Shown: positions 1-6,480 of the stretch, piece after piece | How the letters are laid out: each line of letters opens with the position of its first letter | Numbering within the stretch: the stretch's first letter is position 1 | NCBI GenBank assembly: GCA_002305805.1 | Contig: DBQY01000009.1 | Location: 163,164 to 182,430 of the forward strand | Reading direction: 5' to 3' | DNA from: Atopobium sp. UBA1382 | GTDB taxonomy: Bacteria > Actinomycetota > Coriobacteriia > Coriobacteriales > Atopobiaceae | DNA length: 19,267 nt | Translations under genes and position numbers: made by a program | The notes under the pieces: model-generated | What the model saw: only the letters and a program-made list of their open reading frames with translations | What the model was told of the DNA's origin: nothing | Databases searched by the model: none

Positions 1-35
1 AACGGGAGGGGTCGGCGGGGCGGCGCCCGCGCGAT

Positions 36-61
36 GGACGTTCTTCTCGCCCTACGCGTCC
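36..61. repeat. Hairpin carrying the GGCGAGAA octamer in its loop
   Basis: GGACG at 36-40 pairs with CGTCC at 57-61, and the loop holds the octamer TTCTCGCC (44-51). It overlaps the stop codon region of the DUF47 gene (stop 52-54). No T-tract follows on the minus strand, so it is not a standard intrinsic terminator, although it lies where one would be expected. Bases 1-35 show nothing recognisable. Confidence 0.4.
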
Positions 62-678
62 TTCATGATGATGTCGCGCACGATGCCGGAGACGCGGTCG
101 CACGCATCAAGGCAGAGCTCCATGCGGTCGAAGATGCGCAGCCAGGTGACGGCGTACTTGCCGGACGCGTCCTCCTCGTCGGAGAAGAGGCGGCGCAGCG
201 CCTTCTGGTAGACGGTGTCGCCCTCGTCCTCGACGGTGCCGATCTCGATGGCCTTGTCGAGTACCACGCGATCCTTCTTGTAGTCGGGCAGGTGGTTGAT
301 CATCTCCTGCATCTCGTGGACAGCGTGGAGCGTGAGCTCGGAGATCTGCTTGGCCTCGATGCGCAGGTCACCGATGTTGAAGAGGTCCAGACGCACCGCC
401 ACGCCGTACATGGAGTCCACGACGTCGTCCATGGCCAGGGCCAGGCTGGAGATGTCCTCGCGGTCGATCGGGGTAATGAAGGAGGTGTAGAGCTTGGCCA
501 TGATGGCCTTCACGCGCTCGTCGCAGGTGGACTCATAGACCTTCATCTGCGGGATGGAGCTCATGGACTCCGGGAACTCGCAGATGATCTTGTGGTACTC
601 GTCCGCCGCCTCGACGATGAGGGCCGCGAACTCCTTGAGCATGGTGTAGAACTCGTCTTCCTTCTTGATGCGGGGCAT
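52..678 (-). CDS. DUF47 family PhoU-like phosphate transport accessory protein
   Basis: A 208-residue, all-helical, acidic protein of the DUF47 (PhoU-like) family. Such proteins are typically encoded beside PiT permeases and are thought to modulate phosphate uptake from the cytoplasm. The PiT gene lies 55 bp upstream on the same strand, which supports the call. Acid-rich helical segments such as DERVKAIMAKLY and the conserved EIGTVEDEGDTVYQKALRRLF stretch (about residues 145-165) are typical of this family, where acidic residues can bind metal. The ATG start is preceded by AAAAGGAG at good spacing. Length matches the usual 200-215 residues. It is probably co-transcribed with the PiT gene. The exact biochemical role of DUF47 proteins is not settled. 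Confidence 0.88.
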   Translation of the reverse strand: MPRIKKEDEFYTMLKEFAALIVEAADEYHKIICEFPESMSSIPQMKVYESTCDERVKAIMAKLYTSFITPIDREDISSLALAMDDVVDSMYGVAVRLDLFNIGDLRIEAKQISELTLHAVHEMQEMINHLPDYKKDRVVLDKAIEIGTVEDEGDTVYQKALRRLFSDEEDASGKYAVTWLRIFDRMELCLDACDRVSGIVRDIIMKDA

Positions 679-733
679 TGTGACTCCTTTTCGTACGAGC
701 TGACGAGAAAAACGTGTGGGTAAACGATCCGAA

Positions 734-1783
734 CTAGAACAGGACCAGGAAGAGCCTGGCGAGCACGTAGCCGATGATGCCGCAGCCCGGGAACGTGAAG
801 ACCCAGGTGAGGACCATTTCCTTGGCGACGCCCCAGTTGACGGACTTGGGGTCCTTGGCGGCGCCGGCGCCCATGATCGCGGCGGTCTTGGTGTGGGTGG
901 TGGAGACGGGCAGACCCGTCAGCGTGGCGATGAGCAGAGACGCCGTGGCAGAGACCGAGGCCGCAAAGCCCTGGTACTTGTCCAGGCGCACCATCTCCAT
1001 GCCGACCTTCTTGATGATCTTCTTGCCGCCCACGGCGGTGCCGATCGCCATGACCGCGGCACAGAGCACCATGATCCACAGCGGGAAGCCACCCATCTCC
1101 CCCACCGTCATGTTGAGCGAGAGCGCAATGGCGAGCATGGCCGTGGACATGAACTTCTGGCCGTCCTGGGCGCCGTGCATGAGGGCCACGCCCGCCGCGC
1201 CGAGCACCTGCATGCGGCCAAAGAAGTTGTTGGCCGTGCGGCGGTCGGCGTTGCGGCAGGCGATGGGAATGACCTTGGAGATGATCCAGCCGGCCAGGAA
1301 GCCCAGCACCGTGGAGAGCACGAGTCCGTAGACGACCTTGATCCACTCGCCCATGTTCACGCCGTCCAGACCACCGGAGACGGCGAGGGCGGCACCGGTG
1401 AGGCCGGCGATGAGCGCGTGGCTCTCGGAGGTGGGAATGCCGAAGGCCCAGGCGCCGAGGCCCCAGGCCACGATGCCCACCGTCGCGGCCGCGAGCGCGA
1501 TGAGCGCGGCATGCGTGTCGCCGCCAAAGTCCACCATGCCGGAGATCGTGTCAGCGACGGCGGTGGAGATGAACGACATGGCGACAAGGCCCACGAAGTT
1601 GCAGATGACGCTCATGAGAATCGCCGAGTCGACGTCGATGGAGCGCGTTCCGACGGGCTCGGCGATGGCGTTGGCGGCGTCCGTGGCACCGTTGACAAAG
1701 ATGGTGCCCATGACGAGGACCATGACGATGATCAGAAAGGGATTGCTCGACAGGACGCCGAGGAACTGCTCAAAGCTAATCAA
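734..1783 (-). CDS. pit: PiT family inorganic phosphate permease
   Basis: An integral membrane protein of about 349 residues from the PiT (inorganic phosphate transporter) family, which imports phosphate or metal-phosphate with a cation. Near the N-terminus is the family signature with GATDAANAIAEPVGTRS, and the second repeat contains LPVSTTHTKTAAIMGAG near the C-terminus. About ten hydrophobic segments are visible. The start is uncertain. The frame stays open to a TTG at 1825 with no ribosome-binding site; I prefer the TTG at 1783, which has GAGGAA 12 bases upstream and begins just before the ISFEQFLG stretch. The DUF47 partner follows downstream. The upstream region carries paired CTTACA repeats that may be response-regulator sites. 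Whether phosphate is the only substrate cannot be judged from sequence. Confidence 0.93.
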   Translation of the reverse strand: MISFEQFLGVLSSNPFLIIVMVLVMGTIFVNGATDAANAIAEPVGTRSIDVDSAILMSVICNFVGLVAMSFISTAVADTISGMVDFGGDTHAALIALAAATVGIVAWGLGAWAFGIPTSESHALIAGLTGAALAVSGGLDGVNMGEWIKVVYGLVLSTVLGFLAGWIISKVIPIACRNADRRTANNFFGRMQVLGAAGVALMHGAQDGQKFMSTAMLAIALSLNMTVGEMGGFPLWIMVLCAAVMAIGTAVGGKKIIKKVGMEMVRLDKYQGFAASVSATASLLIATLTGLPVSTTHTKTAAIMGAGAAKDPKSVNWGVAKEMVLTWVFTFPGCGIIGYVLARLFLVLF

Positions 1784-1873
1784 GGGCGAACTCGCTTCCT
1801 CTATGGCCGCTCGGGGGCCAGCCAATTGTCACAGCTTTGTAAACGCCCGATAAGAATAGCGTAAACGCGCACG

Positions 1874-1935
1874 TTGTAAGGGCGAGAAGGCTCACCGGCA
1901 CATTCCGCTCGCCCGTCCCTTACAAAGAGCTTACA
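1874..1935. promoter_or_regulatory. Candidate phosphate-regulatory region upstream of PiT
   Basis: Two direct repeats, CTTACA at 1919-1924 and CTTACA at 1930-1935, are separated by exactly 5 bases (an 11-bp period), the layout of PhoP boxes in Bacillus. In addition TTGTAAGGG (1874-1882) is inverted against CCCTTACAA (1917-1925), and GTAAACG occurs twice nearer the gene (around 1836 and 1861). The pit gene reads away from here on the minus strand. Phosphate control is inferred from the layout and from the identity of the downstream genes. Confidence 0.4.
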
Positions 1936-1947
1936 TTGAGCCGCCAG

Positions 1948-1980
1948 AAAAAGGCCGCCGGGCGAGAAACCCGACGGCCT
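1948..1980 (-). terminator. Intrinsic terminator of tRNA-Thr
   Basis: On the minus strand, 10 bases past the tRNA CCA end, an 11-bp stem (AGGCCGTCGGG against CCCGGCGGCCT, one mismatch) is followed directly by TTTTT. The loop region contains the octamer GGCGAGAA (plus strand 1961-1968). This is a textbook Rho-independent terminator placed correctly for the tRNA transcript. Confidence 0.87.
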
Positions 1981-1990
1981 GCACTTACGC

Positions 1991-2066
1991 TGGAGCCAGC
2001 TACCAGACTCGAACTGGTGACCCCCGCTTTACGAGAGCGGTGCTCTACCAACTGAGCTAAGCTGGC
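1991..2066 (-). tRNA. tRNA-Thr, anticodon CGU (reads ACG)
   Basis: The minus strand folds into a complete 76-nt cloverleaf: a 7-bp acceptor stem GCCAGCT/AGCTGGC; a D arm GCTC-AGTTGGTA-GAGC; an anticodon stem CCGCT/AGCGG with loop CTCGTAA (anticodon CGT); a 5-base variable loop; and a T arm ACCAG-TTCGAGT-CTGGT. The discriminator is T and CCA is encoded. Promoter and terminator flank it closely, so it is a single-gene transcript. Confidence 0.97.
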
Positions 2067-2080
2067 GTAAGCGGCTAACT

Positions 2081-2109
2081 ACTATACGAGAAGTGCACGC
2101 GGGGCGCAA
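2081..2109 (-). promoter_or_regulatory. Sigma-70 type promoter for tRNA-Thr
   Basis: On the minus strand a -35 element TTGCGC (2104-2109) and a -10 element TATAGT (2081-2086) are separated by 17 bases. The predicted start lies about 8 bases before the mature tRNA 5' end. It is the best promoter match in the window. Confidence 0.8.
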
Positions 2110-2122
2110 GCATCGTTTTTCT

Positions 2123-2445
2123 CGCCCGGCGATCGGAGCGGTTGGGACTTCGCTTCTAGAAACGGCCGTCCTTGTCACAAACGCTTCCGGAAATCGCCAA
2201 CCTTGTTACGGACGCTTCTAGGAATCGTAGGGGTTGTCACAGGACGATCCCGGAATCGGCGGGGTTGGACCGCATTTGGCCGCTCCCCGTGCGCAACCTC
2301 CCGGATTCTGGGACGCCCGTGGGACAAGGCCCCGAGTTCCTAGAGCCGTCCTGGACAAGGTTCCCGATTGCTAGACAGCGCCGAGACAAGGTCCGGACTT
2401 CCTAGGCGCGGCCGGAACAAGGGTCGCAATTCCTGGAGACGCCCG
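2123..2445. repeat. Array 1: degenerate 31-bp tandem repeats with inverted halves
   Basis: This intergenic stretch holds about 11 degenerate units on an exact 31-bp grid. Forward units start at 2123, 2154, 2185, 2216 and 2247, with a weak one at 2278. The clearest contain TTCTAGGAA (or TTCTAGAAA, TTCCGGAAA) and, 17-18 bases on, TTGTC. From about 2300 the orientation flips: complementary boxes (TTCCTAGA-like) start at 2306, 2337, 2368, 2399 and 2430, each preceded by GACAAGG-like sequence in the last four. Unit bodies vary, but no insertion or deletion breaks the phase within either half. Octamer copies of opposite orientation flank it (2119-2126 and 2449-2456). The array lies between the 3' end of the PNP-fusion gene and the tRNA promoter. 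Since 31 is not a multiple of 3, it is not coding. Confidence 0.85.
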
Positions 2446-2467
2446 CGCGGCGAGAAGCCCGAGCGCC

Positions 2468-3658
2468 CTACAGCAGGCGCAGGATGCCGCGAACGAGGCG
2501 CTCGAAGTCCTCGGCGTAGCGGCCCGCAGCCGCAAGGACTGTCTCGTGGGAGACTGCCGGCGCACCGGACTCGTTGGCGGCGAGCGTAAGTCCCAGCACG
2601 CTCATGCCGAGCGCCCGCGCCATGATGACCTCGTTCACAGTGGACATGCCCACGTAGGACACGCCGAGCGAGCGCAGTGCCGCGACCTCGGCCGGCGTCT
2701 CGAAGCACGGTCCGAGCACGCCCGCGTAGACGCCCTCCTCCACGTGGACCCCCAAGTCGTCCGCCACGCCGCGGGCGAGCGAGCGCAGGTACGGCGAGTA
2801 CGCCTCGTTCATGTCCACAAACGGGCTCTCCACATCACGCAGGCCGTCCCACTCGGCGAGCGGGTTGCGACCGGTGAGGTTGATTTGGTCGGTCAGGATG
2901 CCCAGGCCCACGCCGGCGTTGCCCGGCACGGCGCCCGTGGCGCAGGCGAAGACGATGTCGCGGCAGCCCAGGTGATGCGCATGGCGCACGAGCGCGGTCA
3001 CCTCGGCAGCAGAGTATCCCTGGTAGAGGTGGATGCGCCCGGGGTAGACCACCACGGGGACGTCGTCGATCGTGCCGACCGTGGCCTCGAAGCTGTGACC
3101 GGCCACGGGACGCGCGGAGAGCGGGAAGCCCTCGATGTCGCGGTAGTCGATGCGGCGCACCGGTCGCACGAGTCCCGCAAGATGACCGAGGCCGCTGCCC
3201 AGCACGATGGCGACGGGATGCTCCACACTCGGCCTGCATGCGCGAACGGTTTCCTCGGTTACCACGCAGATCCCCTCCCTCTCGAGCCGATCGGCGAAGA
3301 CGCCCCGGCCAGCGACGAGCCTTCCGGAATACGTCCCATCGTAGACGAGGCCGACGCCACAGGAGGGGCTCTTTGCCTTGAGCACGGCCAACGAGACCGG
3401 TGAGCGTCGCACGGCGGCAAGCGACAGGTCTGCGCCGCGCTCGAAGTCCGCCGTCACGTCCCGCCCGTCGGAGAGGAAGACGCGACCGTCACGCCGCTCC
3501 GCCGGGGGACGCGGCACCGGAAGGCCCGAGGCCGTCTCGGGACACACCCGCACGACGTCGACCTTCTCGGCAAGCTCGAGGACCTCGGTGCAGGGCTTGG
3601 CGCCCCCGTCGTAGCGGACGGGGGCGCCAAGCAGGCAGGCACTGATCGCTACGCGCAC
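2468..3658 (-). CDS. Fusion protein: DUF523 (TudS-like) domain plus purine-nucleoside phosphorylase
   Basis: A 396-residue protein with two domains. Residues 1 to about 140 match DUF523, the family that includes the [4Fe-4S] thiouracil desulfidase TudS. Visible are ISACLLG with Cys8, RYDG, VCPE with Cys39, KSPSCG with Cys100, and YDGTYSG; the three cysteines fit cluster ligands. Residues about 147-396 are a trimeric-class purine-nucleoside phosphorylase (PunA/DeoD-like). It has the phosphate loop LGSGLG (153-158), GRIHLYQGY (207-215), GPCFETPAE (316-324), VGMSTVNE (336-343) and Asn362 in LAANESG, the base-binding position. The PNP part lacks the usual N-terminal helix of about 20-30 residues, replaced by the DUF523 end. 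Start: GTG at 3658 after weak AGGGGCG, 8 bases past the upstream stop; the frame extends upstream only as an overlap of the neighbour. Confidence 0.88.
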   Translation of the reverse strand: MRVAISACLLGAPVRYDGGAKPCTEVLELAEKVDVVRVCPETASGLPVPRPPAERRDGRVFLSDGRDVTADFERGADLSLAAVRRSPVSLAVLKAKSPSCGVGLVYDGTYSGRLVAGRGVFADRLEREGICVVTEETVRACRPSVEHPVAIVLGSGLGHLAGLVRPVRRIDYRDIEGFPLSARPVAGHSFEATVGTIDDVPVVVYPGRIHLYQGYSAAEVTALVRHAHHLGCRDIVFACATGAVPGNAGVGLGILTDQINLTGRNPLAEWDGLRDVESPFVDMNEAYSPYLRSLARGVADDLGVHVEEGVYAGVLGPCFETPAEVAALRSLGVSYVGMSTVNEVIMARALGMSVLGLTLAANESGAPAVSHETVLAAAGRYAEDFERLVRGILRLL

Positions 3659-3666
3659 GTCCGCCC

Positions 3667-4554
3667 CTACTCGGCGATCGTCCCGAGCTGGATCGACACC
3701 GTGGAGAGCACGCCGTCGGTGTAGGCGCCCCACTCCTCGTTGAGCTGGGTGGAAGCCGTCTGGTACGCACTCGAGGCCACGCTGTAGGCGGCGCTCGCGG
3801 CGGCATAGGTGGCTGCGTCGTTGGAGATGTCGTAGCCGGAGAGGGTGGCATAGTAGGTGCCGTCGGTTCGCGCCCAGTCGTTGGCGTCGGCATCCCACTC
3901 GTCGCCGAGAAGCCCGATCACGTAGCTGGCGTACTCGGCGGTGGCGACGTCCTCCTCGCCCTCGGCAGGCTCCTCGGGTGCCGCGGGGTACTCTGGCAGC
4001 TCGACGGTGACGACCTCGTCCTGGAGCTTGGTCAGGACCACCGAGTCGGCGATCACCTTGTACGCGGCGTCCTCGCCGATGCCGTAGGAGGAGGCCACGT
4101 CGGCGATGGACGACGCCCCCATGCGGTTGGTCACGAAGTCGTTGACCTCGTCCTCGGTCGCGGTGATCCCGCGCGTCTCGGCGTCAGCGAGGATGACCTT
4201 GTTCTGGACGTAGGAGAGGATGTCGCTCGCGGACGGGACGTCGTAGGTGCCGTCCTCGTTGGCGGAGAGCTCGGAGCTCCCCTGGATCTCCTCGAGCACC
4301 TCGCGCGCCGTGACGCTTGTGGTCGCACCGCCCTCGGAGTAGGTCGCCACGACGCTGTCGAGCTCGCCGGCGGCGAGCGTCGTGCGCCCGTTCAGCGAGA
4401 CCGTGCCCGGCCCCCCCAGCAGGAAGTGCCCCGCGAGCACGCCCGCGACGAGCGTCGCCACGGCGATGACGACCCATGCCGGCGTGGGCAGCCCGCGCGC
4501 CGCCTTGCCCTGTTCGGGGGCCTTGTTCTCGGTTGCCTGGTTCTTCTCGCTCAT
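3667..4554 (-). CDS. Membrane-anchored SurA-N-like protein without isomerase domain
   Basis: A 295-residue protein with a short charged cytoplasmic N-terminus and one hydrophobic segment (about residues 25-46, AWVVIAVATLVAGVLAGHFLLGG). The rest is extracytoplasmic and acidic. There is no lipobox cysteine, so it is probably anchored by an uncleaved signal segment. Residues about 75-195 (a VTAREVLEEI helix, DILSYVQNKVILADAETRGITATEDEVNDFV, then SYGIGEDAAYKVIADSVVLTKLQDEVV) resemble the SurA N-terminal/trigger-factor-like chaperone core. No parvulin PPIase domain follows; instead there is an acidic Glu/Pro linker and an Ala/Ser/Tyr-rich C-terminus. A role in folding secreted proteins is inferred, not shown. 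The ATG start has GGGAG upstream. The DUF523-PNP gene follows 8 bases downstream. Confidence 0.75.
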   Translation of the reverse strand: MSEKNQATENKAPEQGKAARGLPTPAWVVIAVATLVAGVLAGHFLLGGPGTVSLNGRTTLAAGELDSVVATYSEGGATTSVTAREVLEEIQGSSELSANEDGTYDVPSASDILSYVQNKVILADAETRGITATEDEVNDFVTNRMGASSIADVASSYGIGEDAAYKVIADSVVLTKLQDEVVTVELPEYPAAPEEPAEGEEDVATAEYASYVIGLLGDEWDADANDWARTDGTYYATLSGYDISNDAATYAAASAAYSVASSAYQTASTQLNEEWGAYTDGVLSTVSIQLGTIAE

Positions 4555-4646
4555 GCGCTATTCTCCCATGATGAAAAACTTCATGGCGTCACGAGTGTAG
4601 GCCTCACGCCAGGAGCTCGCCACGCCTTTGCCGTGCCGTCACAAAC

Positions 4647-5210
4647 CTAGGCGAGAGCTTGAAGAATCTCTGCCGAGAAGGTCTTGATGTAGCCGGAGCC
4701 GCTCTCCGCGTCGAACTTCACACGCGCCGCGAGCGCCTGCTTCGTCTCGTCCGAGGCGGCGCCGCGCGCCAGGCCGAGAAGGGCGACGAGCATGTCGCGG
4801 TACTCGGCGTCCCCGTGGTAGCACTGGATGGCCTCGTCGAGCAGCGGCCACGCCTGGTCGGAGCGCTCCGGGGAGCTGGCGCCGAGGCGGCACAGGAACA
4901 CGAACGCCGCGAGACGCACCGTCGCGGAGCCGTCGTCGAAGAGCGACGCCTCGGCGCCGTCATAGGCGTCGGCAACGGCATCGGCGTTCACGTCGGCGAT
5001 GGCGGACAGGGCATCGAGGACCTCCCAGCGCGTCTGCGCCTCGGGGCGGTAGAGCGCGTCGACGAGCGCGTCGACGTGGCCGAGCATGATCTGGGGATGC
5101 GCCTTCGCCGCAATGGCCAGCTGGTGGGCTACCTCCTGGCGCCTGCGGCGGCTCGCACCCGAGAGCTCCTCGATGAGGCCTGATACCTGCGTGTCGTCAA
5201 CGTCTGCCAT
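4647..5210 (-). CDS. HEAT-repeat-like helical protein
   Basis: A 187-residue protein predicted to be all-helical, with regularly spaced paired helices: VDALVDALYRPEAQTRWEVLDALSAIADV, then SATVRLAAFVFLCRLGASSPE, then YRDMLVALLGLARG. This is typical of HEAT/Armadillo-like repeats, which serve as protein-binding scaffolds. No catalytic motif, signal peptide or membrane segment is seen. The ATG at 5210 is preceded by AAAGGA at somewhat long spacing. It follows the NYN/OST-HTH gene by about 20 bases, so the two are likely co-transcribed, which hints at a shared role, but the partner cannot be named. The 92 bases downstream of its stop (4555-4646) show no clear terminator. Confidence 0.75.
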   Translation of the reverse strand: MADVDDTQVSGLIEELSGASRRRRQEVAHQLAIAAKAHPQIMLGHVDALVDALYRPEAQTRWEVLDALSAIADVNADAVADAYDGAEASLFDDGSATVRLAAFVFLCRLGASSPERSDQAWPLLDEAIQCYHGDAEYRDMLVALLGLARGAASDETKQALAARVKFDAESGSGYIKTFSAEILQALA

Positions 5211-5231
5211 GTTGGTCCGTTCCTTTCTTCC

Positions 5232-6014
5232 CTACTCGCAGAACCCGTCGACCACGGCGGTGCCGCTCTTGGGGTCCTGGTGAATCTCAATGAAGCCGAG
5301 CTTGGACGCCTCGCGAAGAAGCGCCGTGAACGAGCGGTAGCCATAGCTCCCCTCGGAGAACTGCGGGCGCTTGCGCTTCATCGTGTCCTTGAGGCGCGAG
5401 GCCAGGATGAAGCTGTCACTCTCGCGCTGCAGGGCGTCGATCGTCTCGAAGAGCAGCTGGTAGCAATCCCGCTTGTCCTTCGGCACCTTGGACGAGAAGT
5501 CCGGGATGCCCGGGCCGCGCGTGATGTCCTCGTAGAAGATGAACTCGTCGCAGACCTCGGTGAGCAGGCTGCTCGTGGCGTCCTTCATGCCCACGCCGAT
5601 GACGGTCTTGCCAAACTCCTTGAGCTTGGAGACGAGCGGCGAGAAGTCCGAGTCGCCGGAGAGGATGGCGAAGGTGTCGATGTGATCCTTGGTGAGGCAG
5701 ATCTCCATCGCGTCCACGGCGAGGCGGATGTCAGCGGAGTTCTTGCCGGTATAGGCGCGGTCCGGGATCTCGATGAGCTCGATCCCGAGCTCGTGCAGGG
5801 GCGTGACCGCCGTCTCGAAGCGCTGCCAGTCGCAGTAGGCGCGCTTGGCGGTGATGCGGCCCTTGTCGACGAGGCGCTCGAGGATGAGCTTGACGTCGGG
5901 CAGCGGGCCCGGCTCCTGGTGGCCGTTGCGCTTGCGGCGCCCGGTGCCCAGGGCCAGGTTCTCAAAGTCGATGAGCACCGCGATGGAGCTCTGCGGGTTG
6001 TCGTTCGTGTTCAT
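5232..6014 (-). CDS. NYN-domain (LabA/DUF88-like) protein with C-terminal OST-HTH/LOTUS domain
   Basis: A 260-residue cytoplasmic protein. The N-terminal half (about residues 10-160) is a NYN/PIN-like nuclease fold of the LabA/DUF88 group. Key acidic residues occur in VLIDFENLA, YCDWQRF, NSADIRLAVDAMEI and AILSGDSDFSPLV, the conserved metal-binding Asp set. The last about 75 residues (LQRESDSFILASRLKDTMKRKRPQFSEGSYGYRSFTALLREASKLGFIEI) match the OST-HTH/LOTUS fold, which binds RNA. Together they suggest an RNA-processing or RNA-decay enzyme; the substrate is unknown. I chose the ATG at 6014 because GGAG lies just upstream; an in-frame ATG at 6026 has no ribosome-binding site. It lies between the small membrane protein gene (37 bases upstream) and the HEAT-like gene. 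Confidence 0.88.
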   Translation of the reverse strand: MNTNDNPQSSIAVLIDFENLALGTGRRKRNGHQEPGPLPDVKLILERLVDKGRITAKRAYCDWQRFETAVTPLHELGIELIEIPDRAYTGKNSADIRLAVDAMEICLTKDHIDTFAILSGDSDFSPLVSKLKEFGKTVIGVGMKDATSSLLTEVCDEFIFYEDITRGPGIPDFSSKVPKDKRDCYQLLFETIDALQRESDSFILASRLKDTMKRKRPQFSEGSYGYRSFTALLREASKLGFIEIHQDPKSGTAVVDGFCE

Positions 6015-6051
6015 GCATCTCCTCATGATGCGAAGGGGCGATCCCCTCGCA

Positions 6052-6480
6052 TCACTTCTTCTTGTCGTTCTTGTCGTCGACGACGCTCATAAGCTCGGGC
6101 TCGGGGGTGCCGTCGCGGCGCGCGCGTCGCACGGCCTCGGCACGCTCGCCGTTCTCGGAGCGCCGCAGCTGGTCCTTGTTGACGCGGAAGTAGCGGTCGT
6201 GCGCCTTCCAGGGTCCCACGGACTCGCCAAAGCCCATCTTGAGCCCGGCCACCGTGCCGCCGATGAGCCCGATGACGAGCACGACGAGCACCGGGAACGG
6301 CGTCAGCATTGCGACAGCGCACGAAACGGCGCCCACGAGCAGCGTGACGACGTTGGCGATGACGTACTCACGCTTCGTCACGCAGCGCTTGACCAGACGC
6401 TCGCCCACACCGACGCCCGTGACCGTCCCGAACAGAAGGAACATCAGGGCGAATATGAGGCCCGCGATGTCGTCGGTCAC
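6052..6480 (-). CDS. Small hydrophobic membrane protein of unknown function
   Basis: A 142-residue protein with about three hydrophobic segments in residues 5-85 (GLIFALMFLLFGTVTGVGVG; VIANVVTLLVGAVSCAVAML; VLVVLVIGLIGGTVAGLKMG) and a charged cytoplasmic-type tail ending in VVDDKNDKKK. I do not recognise the family. Start: GTG at 6480, with GGGGAGG 7 bases upstream. The preceding gene ends at TAG on 6480-6482, so stop and start share one base (TAGTG), the signature of translational coupling. The longer open frame upstream is an overlap with the neighbour's His/Cys tail and has no start support. Confidence 0.72.
   Translation of the reverse strand: MTDDIAGLIFALMFLLFGTVTGVGVGERLVKRCVTKREYVIANVVTLLVGAVSCAVAMLTPFPVLVVLVIGLIGGTVAGLKMGFGESVGPWKAHDRYFRVNKDQLRRSENGERAEAVRRARRDGTPEPELMSVVDDKNDKKK

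Noticed and set aside
716..1864. A 382-codon plus-strand open frame over the PiT gene
   Set aside because: It is an antisense shadow of the permease, rich in His/Asp/Gly, with no recognisable domain or ribosome-binding site.
2172..2405. A 77-codon open frame inside array 1
   Set aside because: It runs through the 31-bp repeats, and since 31 is not a multiple of 3 the frame changes at every unit. There is no ribosome-binding site or conserved peptide.
2123..2445. CRISPR array
   Set aside because: The 31-bp spacing suggested it, but there is no constant repeat with unique spacers; all parts of the unit drift, orientation flips midway, and no cas genes are nearby.
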